The notes under the pieces were generated by a model. It was not told the origin of the DNA. It did not search any database and saw only the letters and a program-made list of their open reading frames with translations. This document shows positions 34,501-42,296 of a stretch of DNA of 64,000 bases, piece after piece (within the stretch, counting starts at the first letter, position 1; the number at the start of each line of letters is the position of its first letter). The stretch spans positions 14,214 to 78,213 of the forward strand of contig JBCCQN010000012.1 in NCBI GenBank assembly GCA_039024315.1. Reading direction: 5' to 3'. Source of the stretch: JBCAWW01 sp039024315. GTDB taxonomy: Bacteria > Bacteroidota > Bacteroidia > J057. A program made the translations under genes and the position numbers.

Positions 34501-36747
34501 ATTAGCTTCAACTTCCTTCCCCGGTCTTAAATCATTAGAAGAGGCATTGAAGATCCGAGTGGCAATATGACTAAAGGCAAGCATGCTTCCTTCTTGATAA
34601 TACCCTACTTTTTCATTCCGGAAGCCTAGCCAGCTTCTAGTGGCGCTGTTTAATTCGCTGTTTTTATAGTGGACTAATGATAAAGGGTATTTGCTTTGGG
34701 AGAAAAAGCCTGGAACAGATTGCGGGGCGCTGCCTTCATAGTCAAAGCTCCACAACTTCATAACAAGATCCGTGTAAAATAGGTTCATACCGACTTCGGT
34801 ACCTTGTAGCTGCCCATCGTAACGTCCTTTTTGATAACTGTTGGCATTTTTTAGACTAAATAGAAATCCTTGTAATTCGCCATAAGTGTCTGACAAGGGG
34901 CTATCTTCAAGTAGATATGACATTAAGCCATCGTCAATAATAGGTTTTTCCTCCCCTCCTAAGCTTGCCCTAAATCGAGCAACGGCAAGCGCGAGATTAT
35001 CATCAAAACCTTCTGGATCTTGTCTTAAGTATCCTGCTTCTTTCAATAATTTAGCAGCATCTTTGACTATATACTCATAGGTTCTCTTTTCAGCTGAATC
35101 TTGAGTTTTCTTTTTAAAATCTGGTGCAAAACTATAGCTCAGTTTTCCCGCCCAGTATGCAGAAATATTATAATAGAGGGCCATTCGTTCCCAATCAGTC
35201 CCCCCTTCATTGAGGTCAATCCAGTCGGCAATTTCGATCAGTAAAGCTCGTTCTTGAGAGATGGCCTTAGATAGATCTTCTCTAAAACTTAATTGCGCTT
35301 GATCAATTGCCGTTTTAGGAATGTCATATTCTTCTATAAGCCATTCCTCTAATACTTTTCCAGCTGTCTCCTGTTTATTATCATCCATTGCCAAAAGCGA
35401 GGTCCATGAACGTTCTCGCAACAACCAAGTTTCAATAGAATTGATTTCTTGATCTTCTCTTTCAGATTTATAAATGGGATCGTTTTCTAAATTATATTGA
35501 AAAGAGGCTAGGATTAATTGCCGATTAGGCTCCTCTAAATTTTCCTTGTACCATGTCTTATAATACTGCTTGTTAGAGCAGAGATTACGGATTTCGCTTG
35601 AAAGTCGATGGTAGAGCAAAGAAGGGTCTAGAGAAAAACCGATATTGACAGAACTTGGATCTACCTCCAGCTCTTCCTTGATGTAGGGAACAAATTTCTC
35701 GTATGAGGACAGCGCCTCTGTAAAGGCTATGTTAGATTCAAGGATGTCAATGTTTTCAAGCAGCTTTGCTCTAAAATCTTTTAAGTCATACCCTTCACTA
35801 AATAGAATTCCTATGCTAAGCAGCTCATCAACATACTCCAATTGGGACTTCAGGTCATCGAGGTCCCCTTGCATTTTCCAGCTAGCCAATGGAAAAAGTA
35901 AATTTGGGTTTTCGGCTCGATACCTTAAGTACTCTTTGTAAAAACCTCTTTTTTCCAATTGTGCCAAATACTGCTCTTTGGCATTGTTGTCGGCTTGGTA
36001 CAATACAGCAATGTCCTCAACTCCTAATTTTTCCCCTTTCTGGTGAGGATATTTCCGACCGCCTAAAATCAATGGACCACTTAGCCCACGAAGATAGATT
36101 TTTCGAGGATCTATTTTGAAGGCGTAAACAATGTCATCGGTTTTTCTTAAAAATGAGCCAAGCTCTTCTTTACTATTTATTCCCTGTTCTACATATCCAT
36201 ACTCTGAGCTAAAAGCTGTTGATCCACTTATAGTATTGGCCAATCGGAAGGCAAGAGGCTTACCAAAGCTTTCGGGTAATTGGTATGCTATCACATATAT
36301 ATTGCTAGGCTTCTTACCTCTCAACATGCGAAAGTTATCTGCAACTTGTGCTATATAAACTTTTTGTAAATCATCTTTAGCAGGGAGCATTAGCAAAATA
36401 TCGTCCCCGTGAATCAGTTCACGATAAGGCCCATATTCAAAGCTACTTAGGCGATCTAGAGCGCTCGTTCGAACAGGGTTGAAATCATAAAGAAATTCAT
36501 ATTTCTCTGTCTCACTAAATCCCCAATAGTTAATCAGACTATATTTGATCCAATCTCTATATTGCTCCTTTTGCTCGGGGGTTGACAATTCTTCCCAATA
36601 ATTTATTTCTTGGGTATCATAATCAACATATATCCAATCCTGATGTGAAATCTGAGCCTTAGCAGGCAAAGCAATAATTGACGAGAAGAGGAGTCCTAAA
36701 ATGCCATAAATAGCTGATTGGGGGTGCTTAATAAAGGGAGGGAGCAT
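31558..36747 (-). CDS. Giant exported protein (1729 aa) heading the CHAT/EAD cassette
   Basis: The protein starts with a signal peptide (about 1-32, ending ALPAKAQ). Residues about 560-610 look like a peptidoglycan-binding type 1 domain (LLKEAGYLRQDPEGFDDNLALAVARFR). The middle is long and helical. A stretch near 920-1060 is rich in S, T, N, G and R and may be flexible. Residues about 1445-1595 (QIYLLIRGDDEGLYFSD, DFIYVMTNQEDEVEKTL, FNIVFTQAFTLTD) run parallel to the CHAT protein encoded next, but without its His and Cys. No overall family is recognised. It contains no dispersed hairpin element, unlike most genes here. It is the first gene of the operon. Confidence 0.7.
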   Translation of the reverse strand: MLPPFIKHPQSAIYGILGLLFSSIIALPAKAQISHQDWIYVDYDTQEINYWEELSTPEQKEQYRDWIKYSLINYWGFSETEKYEFLYDFNPVRTSALDRLSSFEYGPYRELIHGDDILLMLPAKDDLQKVYIAQVADNFRMLRGKKPSNIYVIAYQLPESFGKPLAFRLANTISGSTAFSSEYGYVEQGINSKEELGSFLRKTDDIVYAFKIDPRKIYLRGLSGPLILGGRKYPHQKGEKLGVEDIAVLYQADNNAKEQYLAQLEKRGFYKEYLRYRAENPNLLFPLASWKMQGDLDDLKSQLEYVDELLSIGILFSEGYDLKDFRAKLLENIDILESNIAFTEALSSYEKFVPYIKEELEVDPSSVNIGFSLDPSLLYHRLSSEIRNLCSNKQYYKTWYKENLEEPNRQLILASFQYNLENDPIYKSEREDQEINSIETWLLRERSWTSLLAMDDNKQETAGKVLEEWLIEEYDIPKTAIDQAQLSFREDLSKAISQERALLIEIADWIDLNEGGTDWERMALYYNISAYWAGKLSYSFAPDFKKKTQDSAEKRTYEYIVKDAAKLLKEAGYLRQDPEGFDDNLALAVARFRASLGGEEKPIIDDGLMSYLLEDSPLSDTYGELQGFLFSLKNANSYQKGRYDGQLQGTEVGMNLFYTDLVMKLWSFDYEGSAPQSVPGFFSQSKYPLSLVHYKNSELNSATRSWLGFRNEKVGYYQEGSMLAFSHIATRIFNASSNDLRPGKEVEANYSSWRFAHWWNQNYSLVADYEPAYHKLNQIQKWSHLVHWFKEQDLLQFLDQNSLVKVRNLDFTAWYSENPDLKVQVPIKFLNNAKLNEKTECLSIIESEPFFPFKNSSILQHFAGGVSTSTRADVLTKLKTTKPRLWQNSNLDRVGVEYAGTRSGVGQFNTVDGKQFKLNTGDRVVNVSRTSSTEFAESLGDLRGTNGQFFTPKLNRKIGADGKILQSSSKADGPTLDLGNLSSQVNNANKRVSLRLGEGELLSKQRILNQLEINSKGRISNESMIFDNPQVAEAYILPDGQTYLFRLSDSPNFMRLKTTRIPGGQVDAPISPELAIRTASNRQYYLDGTILSPKEAARLKSSHQFVEIWKEGAGGGTRARLTNATPAKGGIKKTTFWEDGVAKEVLRTEDAWYISTKTNSSDLSKTIAAADDFLRRQGDEVSGLIFNKESGNTFSFGPKPFQSAQFPKITPLIKKYGAHLDAIVFNNNGKFQFVNDRILSIPQAAKLSTDELVLLARIEKKIASQPKFKELWTRFEIKAADLDRLEAIARRNFNLADSYYAFKEADMKDNIALVDWTSFSPKGQFVLRDLKDPLPRVVDLATDNVESVGLRSSRLKRLLSSDDLIEDAAFKRLYEAEAKPIFEALENIAQQTNAPQVLTKGDLVDPQTIYSYFRGNKVRFYKDDPQDVSLSLDHLAKDLYPDFEHSIYLQTVPEPIDEFPAISQVFEQIQNREIDMVSSLSSREFYSHMRDTSAKQIYLLIRGDDEGLYFSDRKLSYSAIKTRLKRDGQDRPSKDFIYVMTNQEDEVEKTLMESGRFNIVFTQAFTLTDPQSITKALAGVVAMTAAFEASNHQISQKKVDKWIKKYPQLRPILRKTLKVREGVTEIKLGRLHPKELSQLPRKILDKLVGKSQTYRPKEIKSIFFEHQDFEIQQLKREQIPLKSRFRSIPRLKCWNRNNADEKWHHYAYSSPLGSRLYTSLPCSFVYLAG

Positions 36748-36758
36748 AGTAATTGATA

Positions 36759-36815
36759 TAAAAAGACGACTATTTGTTATTTCAATACAATGAAGTAAGA
36801 AATAGTCGTCTTTTC
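36759..36815 (-). terminator. Strong inverted repeat between the trkA operon and the CHAT/EAD cassette
   Basis: A perfect 15-bp inverted repeat (36761-36775 with 36800-36814; AAAAGACGACTATTT and its complement) encloses a 24-base loop. On the minus strand the stem ends in TTTTT, so it should end transcripts from the trkA side. The start codon of the giant gene is only 13 bp beyond it, so it could also act as an attenuator or operator for the cassette. Confidence 0.75.
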
Positions 36816-36881
36816 AAAATTATTTCCATTGCCCCAATCCTTGCTGGCAGGATGTAAAGCCGCTTTGAGGGGATCCCTACC

Positions 36882-37643
36882 TTAATTCATCAAGGCCGCG
36901 AAAGGATCTGAGCCTGGCGCTAAGTCTGCTAGTTTTCCGCCCTTTATATTGGCAATCGGTACTCCCATGGAACCAGCTTTATGATTGCTCGCTACCATTG
37001 CGCCTGTTTCTAAAGTAATCCAGTCTTCCCAAGTAATAGCAACACCTTTGATCGGCAAGACTTTGACCCACATTTTCCATTGATAGGGTAAGCCATTTTC
37101 ATCAAGATACCAGAGGTAAGAATCTCCAGGGGTAAATCCACCAGAACTATAGGATACCATGAGTGCTTTTTCGCCAGATTCAGTACTGACTACCGAACGA
37201 CTAGTGCCGGGATCAAAGGCTTTCACTACAGGATTGAGCCAGAAAGCATCATTGACCCAATGTCGCCAAGCAGTCTCCACAAGTTTATCGCCCTCTTTAC
37301 CGTCAAGTTTACCCCCCATGGCATAAGCTACCCCAGTTTTTTCGTTGATATTGACGAGGACTTCATAATTTGACCAGCAAACTTTGGCAAAATTGCGTTT
37401 TCGATCCCAAAGATGTTGATGGGGTTCGACCGCTTGGAAAGTCCAGCTAACGGCTTCAGTAGTGTCCCAAGCCTCATGGTTGACGGCATCCATCATCCTT
37501 TCGGCCATCAAATCAGCCTCTGGTCCTTCTATACCCTCTGGCATCGGCTCACTGATGATCCAGATACCAGCTATTACGATTAAAATCAAGGTGCCTAGAA
37601 TCCCTAGCACCCACTTCCACCAACTTCTTTTTTTTCTAGCCAT
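36882..37643 (-). CDS. Membrane-anchored protein of unknown function
   Basis: The 253-residue protein has a basic start (ARKKRSWWKW) and one membrane helix at about 14-32. An exported domain of about 215 residues rich in tryptophan follows (AKVCWSNYEVLVNI, WRHWVNDAFWLNP, YLWYLDENGLPYQWKMWVKVLP, ITWEDWITLETG). The pattern recalls beta-rich lipoprotein-carrier-like domains of Bacteroidota, but no family is named with confidence. Its start overlaps the trkA stop in a TAATG arrangement, so the two are translationally coupled. A role with TrkA is possible but not shown. A strong terminator follows. Confidence 0.7.
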   Translation of the reverse strand: MARKKRSWWKWVLGILGTLILIVIAGIWIISEPMPEGIEGPEADLMAERMMDAVNHEAWDTTEAVSWTFQAVEPHQHLWDRKRNFAKVCWSNYEVLVNINEKTGVAYAMGGKLDGKEGDKLVETAWRHWVNDAFWLNPVVKAFDPGTSRSVVSTESGEKALMVSYSSGGFTPGDSYLWYLDENGLPYQWKMWVKVLPIKGVAITWEDWITLETGAMVASNHKAGSMGVPIANIKGGKLADLAPGSDPFAALMN

Positions 37644-38983
37644 TATTTAAAAAATTCTTCGACTTTATGCACGGCACCCGGCAGTGTAAAGACCACTACC
37701 CTATCGCCTTCTTCAATGAAGGTATCTCCACCGGCAATAAAGCTTTCTTCGCCACGGATGACACCTGCAATGATAGCCTCTCTCGGAAACGCCAGTTTTT
37801 TGATCGGCACATTGGCAACTCTACAATTGTTGTGTACCTCAAATTCTAGTACCTCCGAATCAACTCCATGCAAACTCGTCAGTGATACGACCATACCTTG
37901 GCGGACATAACGAAAGATGTTGTTGATGGCAATCATCTTCTTATTAATCAAAGTATCGATGCCAATGTTTTGAGAAAGGCTGATATAGTCGATATTTTCT
38001 ACTAGCGCGATGGAACTCTTAACGCCATGGTTTTTGGCGACTAGACAAGAAATGATATTGGTTTCAGAGTCATCTGTCAAAGCGATAAAGGCGTCCATAT
38101 CGTTGATTCCCTCTTCCTCAAGGAAATCTACCTGACTACCGTCGCCGCAGATCACCAAAGCTTCCGGCAATTCTTCGGCCAAGCGGAAGCATTTTTCCTT
38201 ATCCTTGTCAATCAGGCGGATATTGAATTTAGACTGCATCTGCTTCGCAAAAAGCCTGGCAATCAGGCCGCCGCCCAAGATCATGATGTTTTTAATCTTC
38301 TCGCGGGTTTTACCCGCCATGCTCATCATTGGATCCACACATTCGGGGCGACTGATAAAGTAAACGTGATCACCTGTTTGGAAAACCGAATCTCCACGTG
38401 GAATGATCGTCTTAGCATTGCGTTGGATGGCGACTACTGTAAACTTAACCTTGGGATTGATCTTAACCGCTTCAATCATGTTGACGCCGTCAAAGGGAGC
38501 ACCTGGCTCAAGAGTCATACCCGTCAACAGCAAACGTCCCCCTCCAAATTCGAAAGAATCCGTCAAACCGGAGCGCTTGACCAGGCGAATAATCTCCGAA
38601 GCCGCCAAATCTTCTGGAAAAACCATATTGTCAATCCCTAGATTGGCCATATCGATCTTTTCCTTCTCGATTTGAAATTCTGGATTGGAGATACGCACGA
38701 TCGTACGCTTGGCCCCGAGATGCTTGCCAATGATGGCGGTGGTAATATTGGTTTCTTCCGAAGAAGTAGCTGCGATTAGCAGGTCCGCATCTTCCACTCC
38801 CGCTTCTTCTAACAACTTTATGGATACAGAATTACCTCGGATAGTGCCTACATCTAGGTGAGATTCGATGTGGTTGAGGCGTTCTTGTTCTTTGTCTATG
38901 AGGATAATGTCGTGTTCCTCCTGAGCGAGGATTTTTGCAACATGGAAACCTACTTCACCGGCTCCCGCAATAAGTATTTTCAT
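37643..38983 (-). CDS. trkA: Trk potassium uptake regulatory protein TrkA
   Basis: The 446-residue cytoplasmic protein has two RCK units: a Rossmann NAD-binding RCK_N (about 1-120, GAGEVGFHVAKIL) plus RCK_C (about 140-220), then a second RCK_N (about 228-350, GGGLIARLFAKQM) plus RCK_C (about 365-446). This four-domain layout and length are those of full-length TrkA, which gates the TrkH potassium channel through nucleotide binding. No trkH is adjacent on this side. The downstream membrane-anchored gene is coupled by a one-base-shared TAATG junction. Confidence 0.95.
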   Translation of the reverse strand: MKILIAGAGEVGFHVAKILAQEEHDIILIDKEQERLNHIESHLDVGTIRGNSVSIKLLEEAGVEDADLLIAATSSEETNITTAIIGKHLGAKRTIVRISNPEFQIEKEKIDMANLGIDNMVFPEDLAASEIIRLVKRSGLTDSFEFGGGRLLLTGMTLEPGAPFDGVNMIEAVKINPKVKFTVVAIQRNAKTIIPRGDSVFQTGDHVYFISRPECVDPMMSMAGKTREKIKNIMILGGGLIARLFAKQMQSKFNIRLIDKDKEKCFRLAEELPEALVICGDGSQVDFLEEEGINDMDAFIALTDDSETNIISCLVAKNHGVKSSIALVENIDYISLSQNIGIDTLINKKMIAINNIFRYVRQGMVVSLTSLHGVDSEVLEFEVHNNCRVANVPIKKLAFPREAIIAGVIRGEESFIAGGDTFIEEGDRVVVFTLPGAVHKVEEFFK

Positions 38984-39099
38984 AGAGGATTATCGTAAAT
39001 CGAATTGCAAGTTAATCATTTGACCACAATTCCGCTCAAAAGTCATTCTTAGGCAGATGGTTTGGGATGTGTAATATCCACAAATCCGATCAATGCTCG

Positions 39100-39124
39100 A
39101 TTTACGCTATTCAATGGCGTAAAT
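39100..39124. repeat. 8-bp inverted repeat ATTTACGC / GCGTAAAT
   Basis: The arms at 39100-39107 and 39117-39124 enclose a 9-base spacer. It lies between trkA and a small plus-strand gene, about 115 bp from the trkA start codon. It could be an operator; there is no T-run to suggest a terminator. Confidence 0.45.
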
Positions 39125-39208
39125 GGACCGTTTTCTCTGCATGCATACTATCTTGGCCGGCAATTATGCTACTTGCTTACAGATTATCTCCCTTAGCTAA
39201 GTTTAATT

Positions 39209-39406
39209 ATGACTTGGAAGAACAAAAACCTCCTTGCTGCTTACGAAAACCTTGATCCAAAACTCCAGAAGGAAGTTTTAAATTTTCTAGAGTACATGAA
39301 GTTTAGACAAGAAAAGAAGCTAAACCTTATCAGTGAAACGCGCTATTTGGCACATTTTGATAAGGCAGAAGACGGATTTTTCTTGATCGAGGACGAGCCT
39401 AACTAG
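39209..39406 (+). CDS. Small DUF2281-like protein (possible orphan antitoxin)
   Basis: The 65-residue cytoplasmic protein begins with a helix of the LDPKLQKEVLNFLEYMKFRQEKK type, typical of DUF2281-like proteins encoded next to toxin genes. The tail FDKAEDGFFLIEDE is acidic. No toxin gene follows: its end overlaps a convergent gene by 8 bp. If it is an antitoxin it is an orphan here. The weak point is its short length, but the codon pattern and amphipathic helix make it a credible gene. Confidence 0.6.
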   Translation: MTWKNKNLLAAYENLDPKLQKEVLNFLEYMKFRQEKKLNLISETRYLAHFDKAEDGFFLIEDEPN

Positions 39407-40052
39407 GCCAGACCTTAACCCCATAATCCTCCGCGAGTATTTCGAATTTGCCCTCAGGCTTTATATCACAGAGCCATTGGGTGAGCTTGTCGACATAATT
39501 GTCGAGATGTGTTATTTGCTGCACTCCATGCTCCACTATCGGATCCAGAGTCGTAGCAAATAGCGTCCCTCCATACTGATGGGTTTCCCAGCTAATCACT
39601 TCTTCATCCGCATTCGTTTGAATGATACTGGCTGCTGAAGGGATAGCAGTGTAAGCGCCATGGGTATGCCAACAACTATGGCGAGCATTTAGCCCTTGAT
39701 AGATGGGATGTCCGAAATTGGTATTTGCAACTGGTGGATTATGGGGATCTTTTACCCACCAATAATTATTGACCGGTCTGTCTTCCCATTTTGCTTCCAA
39801 CCAATTAGGTGAACTATCTCCTTCTACAAATACTTTCTTTCCTTGTCCTAAAAAATTGTAGATCAGCTCCTTACGCAGTCCCAGTTCATGCTGATTGGAC
39901 TGAAAGGGAATGACTAATGCGTCTAGTTGAGATAAGCGTTCCTCGGAGAGCTCATAAACATAGATCAGCTCATACAGCTCGCGGTATTTTGTAGCCTTGG
40001 CAAAGGTATAATGGGACCAAACCCCGTTGAATATTAATCCTATCTTTTGCAT
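39399..40052 (-). CDS. Glutamine-amidotransferase-fold (ThuA-like) protein
   Basis: The 217-residue protein looks like a class I glutamine-amidotransferase/ThuA fold: IGLIFNGVWSHYTFAK at the start, then LDALVIPFQSNQHELGLRKELIYNFLGQGKKVFVEGD, and SCWHTHGAYTAIP further on. No catalytic cysteine nucleophile is obvious. It is paralogous in layout to the next upstream gene, and both follow a YnjBCD-type ABC importer, probably in one transcript (22 bp gap). A role in handling the imported solute is inference. A dispersed hairpin copy encodes EERLSQ at 39933-39950. Confidence 0.65.
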   Translation of the reverse strand: MQKIGLIFNGVWSHYTFAKATKYRELYELIYVYELSEERLSQLDALVIPFQSNQHELGLRKELIYNFLGQGKKVFVEGDSSPNWLEAKWEDRPVNNYWWVKDPHNPPVANTNFGHPIYQGLNARHSCWHTHGAYTAIPSAASIIQTNADEEVISWETHQYGGTLFATTLDPIVEHGVQQITHLDNYVDKLTQWLCDIKPEGKFEILAEDYGVKVWPS

Positions 40053-40074
40053 GATTTTTCAGTTTGGAAGGTGA

Positions 40075-40695
40075 TTAGACGGCTTGTTTCTGGACGATAG
40101 ATAGGAGGTTGCGATATAGTCTAGCAATACTGGATTCGCTTTGCTCATCATCGGTGGTGCCATAAGTTTTATCAGAGAGGGGGCCACTAGCAGTCATTAT
40201 AATGGTGCCAGCGGTACTAGTCTGGTCCATCACCATCACCGGCCTTTGCCAAGTATCTTCTAGCAATACGACTGCCTCAGGCGCAGGCTCGATATAGCCA
40301 CACGCCCACCAGCCACTGATACCATTGGAGTAAATCAGCGCATCGAGCTCAACTCCCTCAAATAAGTGTAAAGGATCATCTTTGAGATGATATCGGACAT
40401 CAATCGACTTACGACTATTGTCCATTAGCCAGCGGTTTTGGGGAATCCAATCGGTAAACCAGCCATCAAAGCAAAAAAGCGTTTTGCCCTCTTCGAGGAA
40501 CGCTCGTACTTTATCTTTGATCTTGAGCATCGCAATTTGATCGGTCCCGCAAGGGACGATTAACAAATCGTAGGGGCTCAAATCAGGGGCAAAGTCCTTC
40601 TCCACATAGGCGGTATCATATTGCACCCATTCATTGGATTGATAGGTCTCGCTGAGGCCTTCGATGTGATTATGGATAAGCAATGCTCGAATCAT
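40075..40695 (-). CDS. Glutamine-amidotransferase-fold protein (second of a pair)
   Basis: The 206-residue protein has the layout RALLIHNHIEGLSE, then YDLLIVPCGTDQIAMLKIKDKVRAFLEEGKTLFCFDGWFTDW. This matches the GATase-1-like nucleophile-elbow region with a candidate cysteine in VPCGTDQ. ISGWWACGYI and TIIMTASGPLSDKTYGTTDDEQ follow. It lies 45 bp downstream of the ABC ATPase gene and upstream of a similar protein, so the pair may act together on the transported compound (inference). The substrate is unknown. One hairpin copy lies inside at 40488-40505. Confidence 0.65.
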   Translation of the reverse strand: MIRALLIHNHIEGLSETYQSNEWVQYDTAYVEKDFAPDLSPYDLLIVPCGTDQIAMLKIKDKVRAFLEEGKTLFCFDGWFTDWIPQNRWLMDNSRKSIDVRYHLKDDPLHLFEGVELDALIYSNGISGWWACGYIEPAPEAVVLLEDTWQRPVMVMDQTSTAGTIIMTASGPLSDKTYGTTDDEQSESSIARLYRNLLSIVQKQAV

Positions 40696-40740
40696 GAGGA
40701 TAGTTTTTAGAGTTAATTAAACGCAACGATCTTATTTCAC

Positions 40741-41460
40741 TCAGCTCTGGTATCTTTTCCAGAACTCAATCTCAGACTGGGCTTCAGTGCGTGGATCTTG
40801 GACAAATGCTTCTTTAGAATCGTAGATATCGAGTTTTCCAGCGCGCATATAACCGATTCTATCGCCCATCAAAAGGGCTTCTTTGAGGTCATGGGTAACA
40901 AAAATGGCCGTGATTTGATATTCTAGGCTTACCTCTTTGAGGAACGCTTGCATAGATGACCTGGTCTCAACGTCCAAGGCACCGAAAGGTTCGTCGAGCA
41001 GCAGCACCTTTGGATTGATGATCAAGGCGCGACCAAAAGAGACTCTTTGCTTTTGCCCGCCGGAAAGCTGATACGGCATTTTACTGGCTTGCTCTGAAAG
41101 GCCTAGACGCGCGAGCATTTCTTCCACAGCCCTCTTTACCTCAGGGCTAGGCGTTCGGCGCAGCCGTAAACCAAAAGCAAGGTTCTCAAATACATTTAAA
41201 TGGGGAAACAGCAAAGCTTCTTGATACAGATAGACAATGCCACGCTCTTGGGGACTCTGCTCATTGATTCTCTGCCCCTTTAGCAAAATCTCCCCTTCAT
41301 CAGCGCTTTCTAAACCCGCCAGAATCTTAAGGAGCGTAGTTTTCCCACTACCCGATCGTCCTAGGACGCTTAGGGTCTCGCGTTCAGCAAGGCTGAAACT
41401 CACCTCCTCTAGCACCTGCTCGCTTCCAAAGCGCTTATTTAGCCTCTCGCAATGAATCAT
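40741..41460 (-). CDS. ynjD: ABC transporter ATP-binding protein (YnjD-like)
   Basis: The 239-residue ATPase has Walker A GRSGSGKTT, signature LSGGQKQR, Walker B VLLLDEPFGALD and the H-loop in VTHDLKEALLMGD, as in importers of the polyamine/thiamine/iron group. With the upstream permeases and the YnjB-like binding protein it completes an importer. Three dispersed hairpin copies lie within it (40932-40949, 41149-41166, 41379-41395). The symbol rests on the neighbouring YnjB match rather than on the ATPase itself. Confidence 0.85.
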   Translation of the reverse strand: MIHCERLNKRFGSEQVLEEVSFSLAERETLSVLGRSGSGKTTLLKILAGLESADEGEILLKGQRINEQSPQERGIVYLYQEALLFPHLNVFENLAFGLRLRRTPSPEVKRAVEEMLARLGLSEQASKMPYQLSGGQKQRVSFGRALIINPKVLLLDEPFGALDVETRSSMQAFLKEVSLEYQITAIFVTHDLKEALLMGDRIGYMRAGKLDIYDSKEAFVQDPRTEAQSEIEFWKRYQS

Positions 41461-41525
41461 ACTGAAGGTTTGAACTTTTTAGGAAAAATTTCCCATAACA
41501 CTGTTAATATAACTAACATATATAA

Positions 41526-42296
41526 CTAAGAAACATTAACTTCTCTGAATACAAAGCGTTTATTGAACCAAAGCAGGATCGCTGGCGGTAAAAACAAGAG
41601 CCAACTACTCAATGCCGCGAGATAGATATCCGCCTCGTTGATATATTGAAATACCTTGAGGGTCATCGTTTGCACCTTACCTACCCCGATCAGCGTGGTA
41701 AGACCATATTCGAACCATGAGATTAGGTAGCACTGAAAGAAACAAACAAGGAGAATCCCCTTGGAAAGCGGTAGAATTACCTTTTGAAAGGCTTCCCTCC
41801 TACTCCCGCCTAAGGTGGCAACTAATTGCTCCATAGACCTGATGCGTTCATTCCAATGCCCATGACAGATAATGACCGCAAAGGGATACGCGATGATGAG
41901 TTGCCCGATCAAAACCCCTCCAATGTGCCCTGAAAGTCCCATTTTGATGAAAAAGAAGTGGATACAGGCCGCATAAACCACGGGGGAAAGCACGAAAGGG
42001 CAGTATGCCATGATGAGGTAGCGTTCCCTGAAAGGAGAATAGGCAATAAATCTACTCGTCAGAAAACCACTAATGGTCGCCACTGTAGCCACAAACAATG
42101 AAATGCCAATCGACAGTAATAGACTCTGGCCTAGATCGCCATCTAACTGAAATAATCGCGACCAATGCTCGGCTGTCCAAGCATCAGGCAATATGCTAGG
42201 AAAACTCCAGCCCTCTGCGAGCGACAAAAGCAACAGCAGGCTAAAAGGCAGCAAAATCAGCGCTGCAAGCAGATATGTAAATCCTTTTTGCATCAA
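41526..42296 (-). CDS. ABC transporter permease (second half of a YnjC-type permease)
   Basis: The 256-residue protein has about six membrane helices with a BPD_transp_1 domain and the EAA loop region (MEQLVATLGGSRREAFQKVILP), where the ATPase docks. In Escherichia coli YnjC is one 12-helix protein; here the two halves are separate genes overlapping by 4 bp (ATGA type). It lies 65 bp upstream of the ATPase gene. It imports an unknown solute across the inner membrane. Two hairpin copies lie inside (41842-41858, 42020-42036). Confidence 0.85.
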   Translation of the reverse strand: MMQKGFTYLLAALILLPFSLLLLLSLAEGWSFPSILPDAWTAEHWSRLFQLDGDLGQSLLLSIGISLFVATVATISGFLTSRFIAYSPFRERYLIMAYCPFVLSPVVYAACIHFFFIKMGLSGHIGGVLIGQLIIAYPFAVIICHGHWNERIRSMEQLVATLGGSRREAFQKVILPLSKGILLVCFFQCYLISWFEYGLTTLIGVGKVQTMTLKVFQYINEADIYLAALSSWLLFLPPAILLWFNKRFVFREVNVS

